Of a stretch of DNA of 64,000 nucleotides, positions 1-7,657 are shown in pieces. The first letter of the stretch is position 1, and each line of letters starts with the position of its first letter. The translations under genes and the position numbers were made by a program. Source of the stretch: Geomonas agri (GTDB lineage: Bacteria > Desulfobacterota > Desulfuromonadia > Geobacterales > Geobacteraceae); contig NZ_JAINZO010000002.1 in assembly GCF_020179605.1 (NCBI RefSeq), positions 1,721,747-1,785,746 of the forward strand, in the 5' to 3' direction. The notes under the pieces were generated by a model. That model did no database searches, was not told where the DNA came from, and was given only the letters and a program-made list of their open reading frames with translations.

Positions 1-857
1 CCGTACTGCACCTGCTCTACGCCCGCTTCTTCACCAAGGTGCTCAGGGACCTCGGCTACTGCAACGTCGACGAGCCCTTCTCCAACCTCCTTACCCAGGG
101 GATGGTCATCAAGGACGGCGCCAAGATGTCCAAATCCAAGGGGAACGTGGTCGACCCCAACGCCCTCATCGAGCGCTACGGCGCCGATACCGCCCGTCTC
201 TTCTCCCTGTTTGCCGCACCGCCGGAGAAGGACCTCGACTGGAGCGACCAGGGCGTGGACGGCAGCTACCGCTTCCTGAACCGCGTCTGGCGCCTGGTGT
301 ACGACGTGCTTCCCGCAGTTAAGGAAGCCGGCGCCGTGCAGCCGGACCAGCTCTCCGCGGAAGGCAAGAAACTGCGCCGCGCGGTGCACAAGACCATCAA
401 GAAGGTCTCCGAGGACATCGAGGAGCGCTTCCACTTCAACACTGCCATCGCCGCGGTGATGGAACTGGTCAACGCCATCCAGGGTTTCACCGCCAAGGAC
501 GCGCCGGAAAACGTGGCCGTGGTGCGCGAGGCGGTGGAGTCGGTGGTGCGCCTGCTGGCTCCCTTCGTCCCGCACTTTGCCGAGGAACTGTGGGCCGAAC
601 TCGGCCACGAGGTGGCCCTGGAGCAGGCGGGCTGGCCTGGCTACGACGCCGACGCCGTGGTTGACGAGGAAGTCACCGTCGTCATCCAGGTGAACGGCAA
701 GCTCAGAAGCAAACTGACCGTTGCCCCTGACGCCAAGGAGGACGATGTCCGCGCCGCCGCACTGGCAGACGACAAGATCCTCCCCTACCTGGAAGGCAAG
801 ACCGTCAAGAAGGTGGTCTACGTTCCGGGCAAGCTGGTCAGCATCGTCGTCGCCTAG
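1..857 (+). CDS. leuS: Leucyl-tRNA synthetase, C-terminal part (5' end outside window)
   Basis: Class I aminoacyl-tRNA synthetase that charges tRNA-Leu in the cytoplasm. The reading frame is already open at the first base, so only the C-terminal ~285 residues are present. The KMSKS signature (as KMSKSKGN, near base 123) that positions ATP in class I enzymes is visible. The anticodon-binding helical domain and the small C-terminal domain follow. The ends of the catalytic half, including HIGH, lie off the left edge. lptE starts 19 bases after the stop and holA follows, the leuS-lptE-holA order known from many Proteobacteria, which supports the identity. No frameshift is seen. Confidence 0.97.
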   Translation, partial: VLHLLYARFFTKVLRDLGYCNVDEPFSNLLTQGMVIKDGAKMSKSKGNVVDPNALIERYGADTARLFSLFAAPPEKDLDWSDQGVDGSYRFLNRVWRLVYDVLPAVKEAGAVQPDQLSAEGKKLRRAVHKTIKKVSEDIEERFHFNTAIAAVMELVNAIQGFTAKDAPENVAVVREAVESVVRLLAPFVPHFAEELWAELGHEVALEQAGWPGYDADAVVDEEVTVVIQVNGKLRSKLTVAPDAKEDDVRAAALADDKILPYLEGKTVKKVVYVPGKLVSIVVA

Positions 858-876
858 GCCAGTGAGGAAGCTTCCC

Positions 877-1401
877 ATGACAGCCACCAGGCTCTTCACA
901 ATGCTCGGCATGCTGGCCCTGCTCGCGGTCCTTTTCGGCAGCGGTTGCAGTTACAGCCCGGTGATCCAGCATGGTCCACTGGCCGGCGCCAACGGCGTCA
1001 ACGTGGTGCTCTTCGCCAACAAGAGCTACCGTGCCGGCGTCGAGGCGGTCCTGGCCCGGGAGATGATCGACGAGTTCAACTTCCGGACCGGCGGCAAGGT
1101 CCTCCCCGCGGACCGGGCCGACTATGAGCTATCCGGAGTGGTTCTCTCGTACAACAATGTGCCGGTCTCCTATACTGCGACCGACGTCATCAGGGAGTAC
1201 AACGCTATCCTTACCGTTCAGGCCACTTTGCGTGATCAGAAAGCGCACAAGGTATTCTGGAAGGGGGATATCACCGAGCAGCAGGTCTACCCGGTCAACG
1301 CCAACATCGCCCTGCAGCAGGACGCTGAGGACGCCGCCATCGAGAAGATCAGCCGGCGCATCTCCGAACGGATCTGGCAAAAGCTCGGCGAGCGCTTCTA
1401 G
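877..1401 (+). CDS. lptE: LPS-assembly lipoprotein LptE
   Basis: LptE is the outer-membrane lipoprotein that plugs and supports the LptD translocon for lipopolysaccharide delivery to the cell surface. This 174-residue protein has a short hydrophobic signal sequence ending in a lipobox (FGSGC, Cys24 the predicted lipidated residue). A small alpha/beta domain of the usual LptE size follows. The ATG at 877 places the signal peptide correctly; a longer in-frame extension would lie inside leuS. Position between leuS and holA matches the conserved gene order. Sequence similarity alone is weak in this family, so the call leans on lipobox, size and neighbours. Confidence 0.85.
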   Translation: MTATRLFTMLGMLALLAVLFGSGCSYSPVIQHGPLAGANGVNVVLFANKSYRAGVEAVLAREMIDEFNFRTGGKVLPADRADYELSGVVLSYNNVPVSYTATDVIREYNAILTVQATLRDQKAHKVFWKGDITEQQVYPVNANIALQQDAEDAAIEKISRRISERIWQKLGERF

Positions 1402-1429
1402 GGACCGACGACAACTGCGAAGATCGACG

Positions 1430-1467
1430 CCGCCCATTCAGCATCAGGCTGGGTGGGCGGTTTTTTT
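1430..1467 (+). terminator. Intrinsic terminator after lptE
   Basis: CCGCCCA pairs with TGGGCGG and an inner CAGC/GCTG helix stacks on it. Seven T follow directly. It lies between the lptE stop and the holA ribosome-binding site, so holA may be only partly cotranscribed or may use attenuation. Confidence 0.75.
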
Positions 1468-1482
1468 GAGGTGAGGTTAGAG

Positions 1483-2472
1483 ATGAAACCGGAAGAGTTC
1501 AACAAGGCGGTGGAAAAGGGAGAGCTGGCGTCGCTGTACCTTCTGTACGGTGAGGAACCGTACCTCGTGGAGCGGGCCGTCAAGAAGTTGATGGATAGGG
1601 CAGTCGATCCCGGCTTTCGCGACTTCAACCTGGACATCTTCTACGGCAACGAGTGCAAGGGTGAAGAGGTCTTCAGCGCGGCCCAGACGCTCCCCATGTT
1701 CGCCGACCGCCGCGTCGTGCTGGTGAAGAAGGGAGGGGACCTTTCCGCCCATGCCATGGAGGTGCTCCTTCCCTACCTGCAGGATCCTTCGCCCGGCACC
1801 TGTCTCATCCTGCAGGCCGAGAAGGTCGACGGCCGCAAGAAGTTCTACGCCGATTTCAAGAAGCGTGGCGAAGCCGTCGAGTTCAAGCGTCCCTACGAGA
1901 ACCAGCTCGGCCCCTACGTGCGCGACGAGGTGCGTGCCGCCGGCAAGAAGATCGAGCCTGCCGCGGCAGACTTGCTCGCCTACCTGGTGGGCAACAACCT
2001 GCAGGAGCTTGTTTCGCAGATCGAGAAGCTGTGCATCTACTGTGGCAAGAAGGAGACTGTGGCGGTTGCCGACGTGAAGGCCATTGTTTCCGATACCAAG
2101 GTGGAAAGCGTGTTCGAGTTCACCGATGCCCTGGGCAGCAAGGATCTCCCCCGCGCCCTGAAGATGCTGACCGCGCTCTTGCAGGACGGCGAGGTTCCGC
2201 TGCGCATGCTGGGGGCCGTGGCACGGCACTTTCGCCAGCTTTGGCAGGTGCGCGACCTCTTGGACAGGAAGGTGCCTCAGTCCGAGCTCGCCAAGGCGTC
2301 CGGCATCAACCCGTACTTCCTGGGCAAGGTGACGGCGCAGGCGCGCAACTACACGGCAGTGGAGCTGCAGCGGATTTTCGAGCGGATGTTGGAGCTGGAT
2401 CTCGCCTTCAAGTCAGGCGGATTAGAAGAGCCGCTCTTCGAGCGTTTCGTGATGGAGGCGTGCCGGCGCTAG
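1483..2472 (+). CDS. holA: DNA polymerase III subunit delta
   Basis: Delta subunit of the clamp-loader complex, which opens the beta sliding clamp during replication. The 329-residue length is normal. The N-terminal stretch with YLLYGEEPYLVE and the family's AAA+-like fold pattern without a working P-loop fit HolA. The chosen ATG at 1483 follows a GAGGT-type ribosome site. An in-frame GTG 30 bases upstream would extend into the terminator and is unlikely. It is the third member of the leuS-lptE-holA cluster and is followed by a convergent rpsT. Confidence 0.95.
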   Translation: MKPEEFNKAVEKGELASLYLLYGEEPYLVERAVKKLMDRAVDPGFRDFNLDIFYGNECKGEEVFSAAQTLPMFADRRVVLVKKGGDLSAHAMEVLLPYLQDPSPGTCLILQAEKVDGRKKFYADFKKRGEAVEFKRPYENQLGPYVRDEVRAAGKKIEPAAADLLAYLVGNNLQELVSQIEKLCIYCGKKETVAVADVKAIVSDTKVESVFEFTDALGSKDLPRALKMLTALLQDGEVPLRMLGAVARHFRQLWQVRDLLDRKVPQSELAKASGINPYFLGKVTAQARNYTAVELQRIFERMLELDLAFKSGGLEEPLFERFVMEACRR

Positions 2473-2482
2473 GCCGATCCGG

Positions 2483-2519
2483 TTCCCTCCCCCGGAGGGT
2501 GAGGGTTAGGGAGGGGAAA
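2483..2519. repeat. Short C/G-rich intergenic repeat, family C
   Basis: A CCCTCCCCC / GGAGGGTGAGGG unit that can fold back on itself. A second copy in the opposite orientation lies at 55320-55360. It is non-coding in both places. Confidence 0.5.
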
Positions 2520-2530
2520 GTACAAACTAG

Positions 2531-2563
2531 AAAAGGGAATCCCCAGGTGGGAATTCCCTTTTT
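2531..2563. terminator. Bidirectional terminator between holA and rpsT
   Basis: AAAAGGGAATCCC and GGGAATTCCCTTTTT form a near-perfect hairpin with A-tract on one side and T-tract on the other. It lies between two convergent genes and so can stop both. Confidence 0.85.
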
Positions 2564-2587
2564 GCTTTCATGTAATCCGCTGCCGGA

Positions 2588-2851
2588 CTAGGCCAGGGTG
2601 TTGACCAGTTTGGTGAGGCGGGAAACGTTCCTGGAAGCGTTGGAGGAGTGGATGATCCCCTTGGTTGCAGCACCATCGATGACCGGGATAGCAGCAGCCA
2701 GAGCAGCCTTTGCAGCATCCTGATCCTTGGTGGCAACCGCTTCGCGAACGCGCTTGATGAAAGTGCGCAGGGTAGAACGCTCGTGCTTGTTGCGCTCAGT
2801 CCTCTTTGCGGTCTGCTTGATCCTCTTCATTGCCGATTTATGATTTGCCAA
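2588..2851 (-). CDS. rpsT: 30S ribosomal protein S20
   Basis: S20 binds 16S rRNA and helps early assembly of the small ribosomal subunit. The 87-residue product is rich in Lys, Arg and Ala and begins with the family hallmark ANHKSAMKR. The start is a TTG at 2851 preceded at normal distance by GGAGGTG. A rare start codon is a known feature of S20 genes, linked in E. coli to autogenous control (family knowledge, not shown here). Longer upstream frames would run through the promoter. The gene is monocistronic with its own promoter and terminator. Confidence 0.97.
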   Translation of the reverse strand: MANHKSAMKRIKQTAKRTERNKHERSTLRTFIKRVREAVATKDQDAAKAALAAAIPVIDGAATKGIIHSSNASRNVSRLTKLVNTLA

Positions 2852-2905
2852 ACTGCACCTCCGGGTATTTGAAAAATGTAGCTTTAGGTTTTTGGAAAGA
2901 GGAAT

Positions 2906-2934
2906 TATATAACACCCGGGCGGCGCAGAGTCAA
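2906..2934 (-). promoter_or_regulatory. Sigma-70 promoter of rpsT
   Basis: On the minus strand TTGACT is followed after exactly 17 bases by TATATA (extended TATATAAT). The inferred start site lies about 50 bases before the rpsT TTG codon. Close to consensus, as expected for a ribosomal protein gene. Confidence 0.8.
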
Positions 2935-3109
2935 GCACAAATCCGCCCGTAGCCGAAAATACTTCCCGCCACGCGAACAGGCGACCTTACCATTGTTTGG
3001 CAGGTAAAGCCAGGGAAAAATCATCCGTTCAAGCACCTGTCCCTGCAGTCCACCAACCCCACTGCCCTAGCCCCATTCCTCCCATTCCCGCTTGCACCGC
3101 ACCGCCATC

Positions 3110-3138
3110 TTGACATTCTAGTATTTGAATATTATGCT
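3110..3138 (+). promoter_or_regulatory. Sigma-70 promoter of the methyltransferase gene
   Basis: TTGACA, 17-base spacer, TATGCT. It stands about 45 bases upstream of the ATG at 3182. It also indicates that an in-frame ATG at 3125, inside the promoter, is not the true start. Confidence 0.75.
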
Positions 3139-3181
3139 GCCTTACCATCAGGGCGTCGCCCTGCAGATCCGGAGGCAAACC

Positions 3182-3811
3182 ATGCACTCAGAGAACAAAC
3201 GTGATTTCGACGCCGTAGCCGACCAATGGGACCAGGAACCGCGCCGTTTGAAGCTGGCGCAGGATGTCGTAGCCGCCATGCGCGATTCCCTCCCCTTGAA
3301 CCCCGGTATGGATGCTCTTGACTACGGTTGCGGCAGCGGCCTGGTTACCCTCGGCCTGCATCCCTTCGTCGGCCACATCACCGGTGCCGACAGCTCAAAG
3401 GGGATGCTGGAGGTTCTCAACAAGAAGATCCAGGCTCAAGCCGTCCACAACGTCACCACGCTGCCGCTCGACCTCGAGCACCAGCAGCTGGAGGGGAGCT
3501 TCGACCTCATTGTGAGCAGCATGACCCTGCACCATGTCCAGGACGTCACAGCCCTCGTCGCCACCCTGTCCAATGCCCTGAAGCCCGGCGGCTGGCTCGC
3601 ACTGGCCGACCTCGAAACCGAAGACGGCCGTTTCCACGATGACCCCACCGGCGTTCTGCACCACGGGTTCTCTCGCGAATTCCTCACCGGGGAGTTTGCC
3701 AGAAACGGCCTTACCGATGTCGCCGTCGTGACAGCTGCCTCCATCGAAAAAAAGGGCCCTGACGGCAATCCCCGCCGCTATCCCGTCCTCCTCTGCGTCG
3801 GCCGCAAGTAA
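3182..3811 (+). CDS. Class I SAM-dependent methyltransferase
   Basis: A 209-residue cytoplasmic methyltransferase of the Rossmann-fold type. Motif I, ALDYGCGSG, sits near residues 45-53. The acidic residue binding the ribose follows in TGADSS. A post-motif region with MTLHHVQD is typical of UbiE/ubiquinone-like and small-molecule methyltransferases. The start at 3182 has GGAGG six bases upstream. The gene stands alone between rpsT and a terminator, so context gives no clue to the substrate. The fold is certain; the methyl acceptor cannot be told from sequence. Confidence 0.88.
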   Translation: MHSENKRDFDAVADQWDQEPRRLKLAQDVVAAMRDSLPLNPGMDALDYGCGSGLVTLGLHPFVGHITGADSSKGMLEVLNKKIQAQAVHNVTTLPLDLEHQQLEGSFDLIVSSMTLHHVQDVTALVATLSNALKPGGWLALADLETEDGRFHDDPTGVLHHGFSREFLTGEFARNGLTDVAVVTAASIEKKGPDGNPRRYPVLLCVGRK

Positions 3812-3820
3812 TCCGAAATA

Positions 3821-3890
3821 TTCCCCACGCAGCACGTCCCTCCAACCCTTGTTCCCCCTTTGCAAAAGGGGGAACAAGGGGGATTTGGTT
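3821..3890 (-). repeat. Intergenic repeat family A, copy 1 (inverted orientation)
   Basis: Core of CCCCCTTT(T)GCAAAGGGGG, a self-complementary unit, followed on the minus strand by a less conserved tail ending in GACGTGCTGCGTGGGG. Four more copies occur on the plus strand at 37000, 39096, 40613 and 60058. Confidence 0.75.
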
Positions 3891-3924
3891 CTGTAGAGAA
3901 AGGCCGTGTTACGGTAATACCCAT

Positions 3925-3957
3925 AAAAAAAGCCCCCCTCAAAAGAGGGGGGCTTTT
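3925..3957. terminator. Bidirectional terminator
   Basis: A ten-base-pair G/C-rich stem (AGCCCCCCTC with GAGGGGGGCT, AAAA loop) flanked by an A-tract and a T-tract. It serves the methyltransferase from the left and the cytochrome gene from the right. Confidence 0.85.
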
Positions 3958-3991
3958 CTGTATCAGCATGCTACAGCAGCAGCTGTGGCTA

Positions 3992-5383
3992 CTACCAGTC
4001 TTCCTTTTGCTTCTGTGCCAGCTTCTCCATGAAAAGCTCCGGCGAGGTCAGCTTCAGGATCTCCTTGTCGGTGTACCCCAGGTCCTTGAAGTTGAGCACG
4101 CCGTTAGGTGCGTGGCAGTTGGCGCAGTAGAGCGCCTTGGTCTTGGTGACCAGGTGGTTGCTGCCGAAATAGATGGTCTGCCACCCCGGTACCGCTTCCT
4201 TCGCGATCTTCTCGGGGTTCTTCAGGCCCAGTGTCTTGGCTGCCGAGAGAACGCCGGCGCGGGTGTCGCCATCGGACATCGGCTGGGCGAAATCCATGGA
4301 GAGGAGCTCGCCGGTCTGCTTATTGTAGTAGGCCTTGCCCTGGAAGATCTTAAACGGCGTGATCTTGCTCTTGCCGTCCTTCTTGCTCCCCTTGGGCCCG
4401 ATGAAGTGCGGCGTGTTCTTCACGGTGCCGTTGTACCAGGCGTACACCGGCGTGGTCTCGTTCGCTTCCTTCTTCAGCGTGGTCGGCTCGTAGAACTTGT
4501 CCGGCGTCTGCTCCCAGACGGTGAAGTCCTTGGCGAATGCGCCGCCGGTGCGGGTGATGTGGCAGGTCTGGCAGGCGATCTTGGCGCAGTGACGGTTCAG
4601 GTCGGCATCCTTGTGCGGCTTCACACCGTGGCAGGAGGTGTCGGCACAGGAGACGAAGACGCCGTCGTTGGCCCAGTTGTTGGGATCATGCCCGCTCGGC
4701 ATCTTGTGGTTCTTTGCCTTGTGACAGTCGACGCAGACCATGCCCTTGGCGGCGTGGGCATCGGTGTCTTTGGTGAAGGTGAAGCCGCGTTTGACGATCA
4801 CGCCGCCGCCGGCCGCTTCGTGACAGACCATGCAGTTCTTGACCGTCGGCTTGCCGATGGCGAGCGCGGCCTTCACGCTGCGGTCCTGCCCCATCACGAC
4901 CTCACCCTTCTCGTTCTTGAACGGTTTTCTCTGGCGGAAGTCGTAGTCGGTGGAGTGGCAGACCAGGCAGTCGACAGCCGCCTCGGCCGCGGCGCCGGTG
5001 CTGCCGACGTCGGAGAGGTGGTTGCCAGGGTGGCAGGTGTTGCAACCGGAGAACTTGCTCTTCCCGGTCACCGGGCTCTTGGGGATCTCCTTAAGGTTGT
5101 TGACGATATCGTTGCCGTTGCACATGACGTAGATGCGGTTCTTCATCCCGTACTCTTCCTTGGGATTGAGCCCCTCCACGTTGGTTACCTTGGAGGCGTG
5201 CTTCCAGTGCACGGTGTCCAGGAAGCCCTTGGCGCTGCCAGGGTGGCACTCCTCGCAGGTTTCCGGCCCCTTATAGCCGCTTTTCTCGATCGACTCCTTG
5301 CCGGGATGTACGCCTGCCGCCCAGGCCGTGGTAGCTGCCAAGGCGAGACCGAGCACTGCCGCTGTCATGGTTTTCTTGCTCAT
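3992..5383 (-). CDS. Octahaem c-type cytochrome A (tetrathionate-reductase-like family)
   Basis: Exported 463-residue multihaem cytochrome. A signal peptide (cleavage after TAWA, about residue 22) is followed by seven CXXCH motifs plus one expanded CX4CH (CADTSCH), giving eight predicted haems. A lone cysteine (VMCNG, residue 88) lies between haems 1 and 2. The C-terminal half carries PVYAWYNG and KITPFKIFQ segments that recur in its neighbour. The architecture resembles the octahaem tetrathionate reductase-like family; that assignment is from memory of the family layout. The start at 5383 has AGGAGGGG upstream; an in-frame codon 42 bases earlier lacks one. It is downstream of cytochrome B but separated by a terminator. 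The electron acceptor is unknown. Confidence 0.85.
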   Translation of the reverse strand: MSKKTMTAAVLGLALAATTAWAAGVHPGKESIEKSGYKGPETCEECHPGSAKGFLDTVHWKHASKVTNVEGLNPKEEYGMKNRIYVMCNGNDIVNNLKEIPKSPVTGKSKFSGCNTCHPGNHLSDVGSTGAAAEAAVDCLVCHSTDYDFRQRKPFKNEKGEVVMGQDRSVKAALAIGKPTVKNCMVCHEAAGGGVIVKRGFTFTKDTDAHAAKGMVCVDCHKAKNHKMPSGHDPNNWANDGVFVSCADTSCHGVKPHKDADLNRHCAKIACQTCHITRTGGAFAKDFTVWEQTPDKFYEPTTLKKEANETTPVYAWYNGTVKNTPHFIGPKGSKKDGKSKITPFKIFQGKAYYNKQTGELLSMDFAQPMSDGDTRAGVLSAAKTLGLKNPEKIAKEAVPGWQTIYFGSNHLVTKTKALYCANCHAPNGVLNFKDLGYTDKEILKLTSPELFMEKLAQKQKEDW

Positions 5384-5602
5384 CGAACCCCTCCTGTTGT
5401 CTTTGTTAGCTGTTCTCTTGCTCATTGATCGTTATCGGCAACCAGAGAGAATAGTTTAGTGGAATGCCGATGTATGTCGAGGGTGGTGCTGAATGAATTT
5501 TACGGTCGAAGCTGTGTCAATCGGTGTGCTGCCGATGACGGTGCCTGCACGGAAATGCTGCGGCTGATAGTGCAGCATCACTCCCGCTTGCACTGGCAAC
5601 GG

Positions 5603-5636
5603 AAAAAGGGGCGGAATATGCTCCGCCCCTTTCTTG
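5603..5636 (-). terminator. Terminator after octahaem cytochrome B
   Basis: Eleven-base-pair stem AAAGGGGCGGA / TCCGCCCCTTT with a six-base loop, immediately after the cytochrome B stop. It separates the two cytochrome genes transcriptionally. Confidence 0.8.
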
Positions 5637-5647
5637 GTCACATCATG

Positions 5648-7105
5648 CTACTTCTTGGCCACCTTCTGCGCTTTCTTGGCAAACCTGCCGCCCTTCTGCA
5701 TGGGGTCGCCCTTGTAGCCGAGCGCTTTCCAGTCCAGACGGTTGCCGCCCATGTGGCACTCGCCGCACTGCAGCGCCTCTTCCTTGGGAGCCACTTCGTG
5801 CTGGGCGGCAATGTAGGCCACGGTATTCACGAACTGGTACTTGCCGCTGTAGGGGAGGCCGGTTCCTTCGGCGCCCAGGCGGCACGCCTTATCCCAGTCG
5901 TAGTCAACCCACAGAGATTTGTACTGCTGGAAGATGATCAGGTTCTTGAACTTGGCGTCCATGGGCTGGTCGCCCTTGTAAAGCTTGTAGGGGTAAATCT
6001 TGGATTTCTGGTCCTTGATGGCGCCGACCGGGCGCATCATCACCACCGGCTTGGTGGGATCCTTCACCTTGTCGCCCACCATATAGCGCTCGACCATGCC
6101 GTTGTTCCAGGCGTAGACCGGCTTCACGTTCATGCCCCAGACGAAGGTCCCCTTGTGCTTGGCGTAGGTCTCCTTGTCGAACTGCTCCTCGGCGGTGATG
6201 TTCTTGCCCACATCGGACCACTTCCACGCCATCTTGGTGGCCTGGCCCTTGGCGAAGAAGGGGATGTGGCAGGTCTGGCAGGCGACGGTGGCGAGGTGCC
6301 GGTTGATGAGTGCGCCGTTTTTGGCCTTCTGGTGCGGAGCCTTGGCGCCGGAGTGGCACTGCTCGCAGTTAACGCGGGTGTCGTAGTGGGCCATCATGCT
6401 CGACGCGCCGCCGATCTTGTGGTTCTTGGTCACGTGGCAGCTCTGGCAGCTCATGTCCTGTCCGCCGCTCTCCTTGCTCCCCATGTGCACGTCCTGGGAC
6501 TTCTTGGTCTTCTCCAGGGTGGAATCGAGGCCCGCGTTCTTGACGGCATCACCGCCGCCGCCGAAGAAGTGGCAGGCGCCGCAGTTCTTACGGGTGGGAA
6601 GGCCCACGCTCTGGGCGGCGACGTTCAGGTCCATGGCCTTCTTGTCGATGCTCTTCTTGTCGATATCGCAGCCCACCGTGGCCCTGGTGTAGTTTCCTTT
6701 CTGGGCATGGCAGATGAGGCAGTCGACCTTGCCCTTGTCGGTGAAGTCGAAGTCGGTACGGGTCCAGCCATAGCCGGCGTGGCATTTGCCGCAGGATTCG
6801 TGCACCACCCCGTCCTTGCCCCCCTGGATCGAGGTGCAGAACGAGTTGATCATGTTGGACTTGCCGTATTTCTTGGTGCTCTTCTCCATCCCCTTGACCA
6901 TGTTGGGCGTGCCCGCCCAGGTCCAGTGCGTGGTCTTCATGAAATCAGCCGCCTGCTGCTCGTGACACTCGAGACAGACCTTGGTCACCTCGATGCCGCT
7001 CTTGAACGGCCCCTTGACGAACTCGGCGTGGTCCACCGCCGCCATCCCCTGCGCGGCGAACACCAAAAGCGCCACTCCCGCCAAAAATCCCAGCATACCT
7101 CTCAT
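5648..7105 (-). CDS. Octahaem c-type cytochrome B (tetrathionate-reductase-like family)
   Basis: Exported 485-residue cytochrome with a signal peptide (hydrophobic residues 4-22) and eight CXXCH motifs (CLECH, CGKCH, CLICH, CGACH, CQSCH, CEQCH, CQTCH, CGECH). A lone cysteine (NSFCTS, residue 90) lies between haems 1 and 2, at the same place as in cytochrome A. It shares PVYAWNNG and a KIYPYKLYKG segment with A, so the two are paralogues of one family. The C-terminus is lysine-rich. A GGGAGG site precedes the ATG at 7105. It sits downstream of a porin-like gene, which fits periplasmic or outer-membrane electron transfer. Whether it is a reductase or an electron carrier cannot be decided here. 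Confidence 0.87.
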   Translation of the reverse strand: MRGMLGFLAGVALLVFAAQGMAAVDHAEFVKGPFKSGIEVTKVCLECHEQQAADFMKTTHWTWAGTPNMVKGMEKSTKKYGKSNMINSFCTSIQGGKDGVVHESCGKCHAGYGWTRTDFDFTDKGKVDCLICHAQKGNYTRATVGCDIDKKSIDKKAMDLNVAAQSVGLPTRKNCGACHFFGGGGDAVKNAGLDSTLEKTKKSQDVHMGSKESGGQDMSCQSCHVTKNHKIGGASSMMAHYDTRVNCEQCHSGAKAPHQKAKNGALINRHLATVACQTCHIPFFAKGQATKMAWKWSDVGKNITAEEQFDKETYAKHKGTFVWGMNVKPVYAWNNGMVERYMVGDKVKDPTKPVVMMRPVGAIKDQKSKIYPYKLYKGDQPMDAKFKNLIIFQQYKSLWVDYDWDKACRLGAEGTGLPYSGKYQFVNTVAYIAAQHEVAPKEEALQCGECHMGGNRLDWKALGYKGDPMQKGGRFAKKAQKVAKK

Positions 7106-7192
7106 TCAACAACCTCCCGTAGTAAATCAGCTTGCGCCGTCACAGCTATATAAAGTCCTTAATATATACCGAAAACAGCATGTTTTTGGGCA

Positions 7193-7227
7193 AAAAGAAG
7201 CGCTGCAATCGTGATAACTACAGCGCC
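7193..7227 (-). terminator. Terminator after the small periplasmic protein gene
   Basis: On the minus strand GCGCTG pairs with CAGCGC across a 15-base loop and is followed by TTCTTTTT. It falls between the 7250 gene and cytochrome B. Confidence 0.6.
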
Positions 7228-7249
7228 ACCTACGAGGAACCTTCCCGGC

Positions 7250-7579
7250 TTAACAGCCGGCGGTCTTCCTGAACAGTTTGGAGACGTTCTTGCCGTCGAT
7301 AACCTCGTACTTACAGCGGATCTCGTCGCCTTCCACGATCCTGTGGTCCTTGAACTTGTCCAGGGTCAGGTCGTCTTCCACGGTGATCACCACGAGCTGC
7401 TCGGTCTTGTTGTCCTTCAAGGTGGCGGTGGCGGTTTTGGCATCCTTGCCGGCGATGTCGATCTTGGTGATGACACCCACCATTTTGATCTCGTCACCTG
7501 CGCTGGCGACGCTGCCGAAGCAGAAGATGGTGAGCGCTGCGACTGCTACCAGGACCATTACCGAAACTGCTTTTTTCAT
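7250..7579 (-). CDS. Small exported protein of unknown function
   Basis: A 109-residue protein with a clear signal peptide (hydrophobic residues 6-22, ending VASA). The mature part of about 80 residues has a beta-rich pattern around GVITKIDIAGK and GDEIRCKYEV, reminiscent of small OB-like periplasmic domains. I do not recognise a named family. AAGGAG lies at normal distance before the ATG. It lies between a porin-like protein and octahaem cytochromes on the same strand, so a role in the same electron-transfer or envelope complex is a reasonable guess only. Confidence 0.7.
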   Translation of the reverse strand: MKKAVSVMVLVAVAALTIFCFGSVASAGDEIKMVGVITKIDIAGKDAKTATATLKDNKTEQLVVITVEDDLTLDKFKDHRIVEGDEIRCKYEVIDGKNVSKLFRKTAGC

Positions 7580-7657
7580 CTTCGTTCTCCTTTTGGGGGT
7601 GGGGTGGGGGCGGTGGCGCCCCCCCCGGGTTCGCGGTTCCGCGGGGGGCGTACGGGG

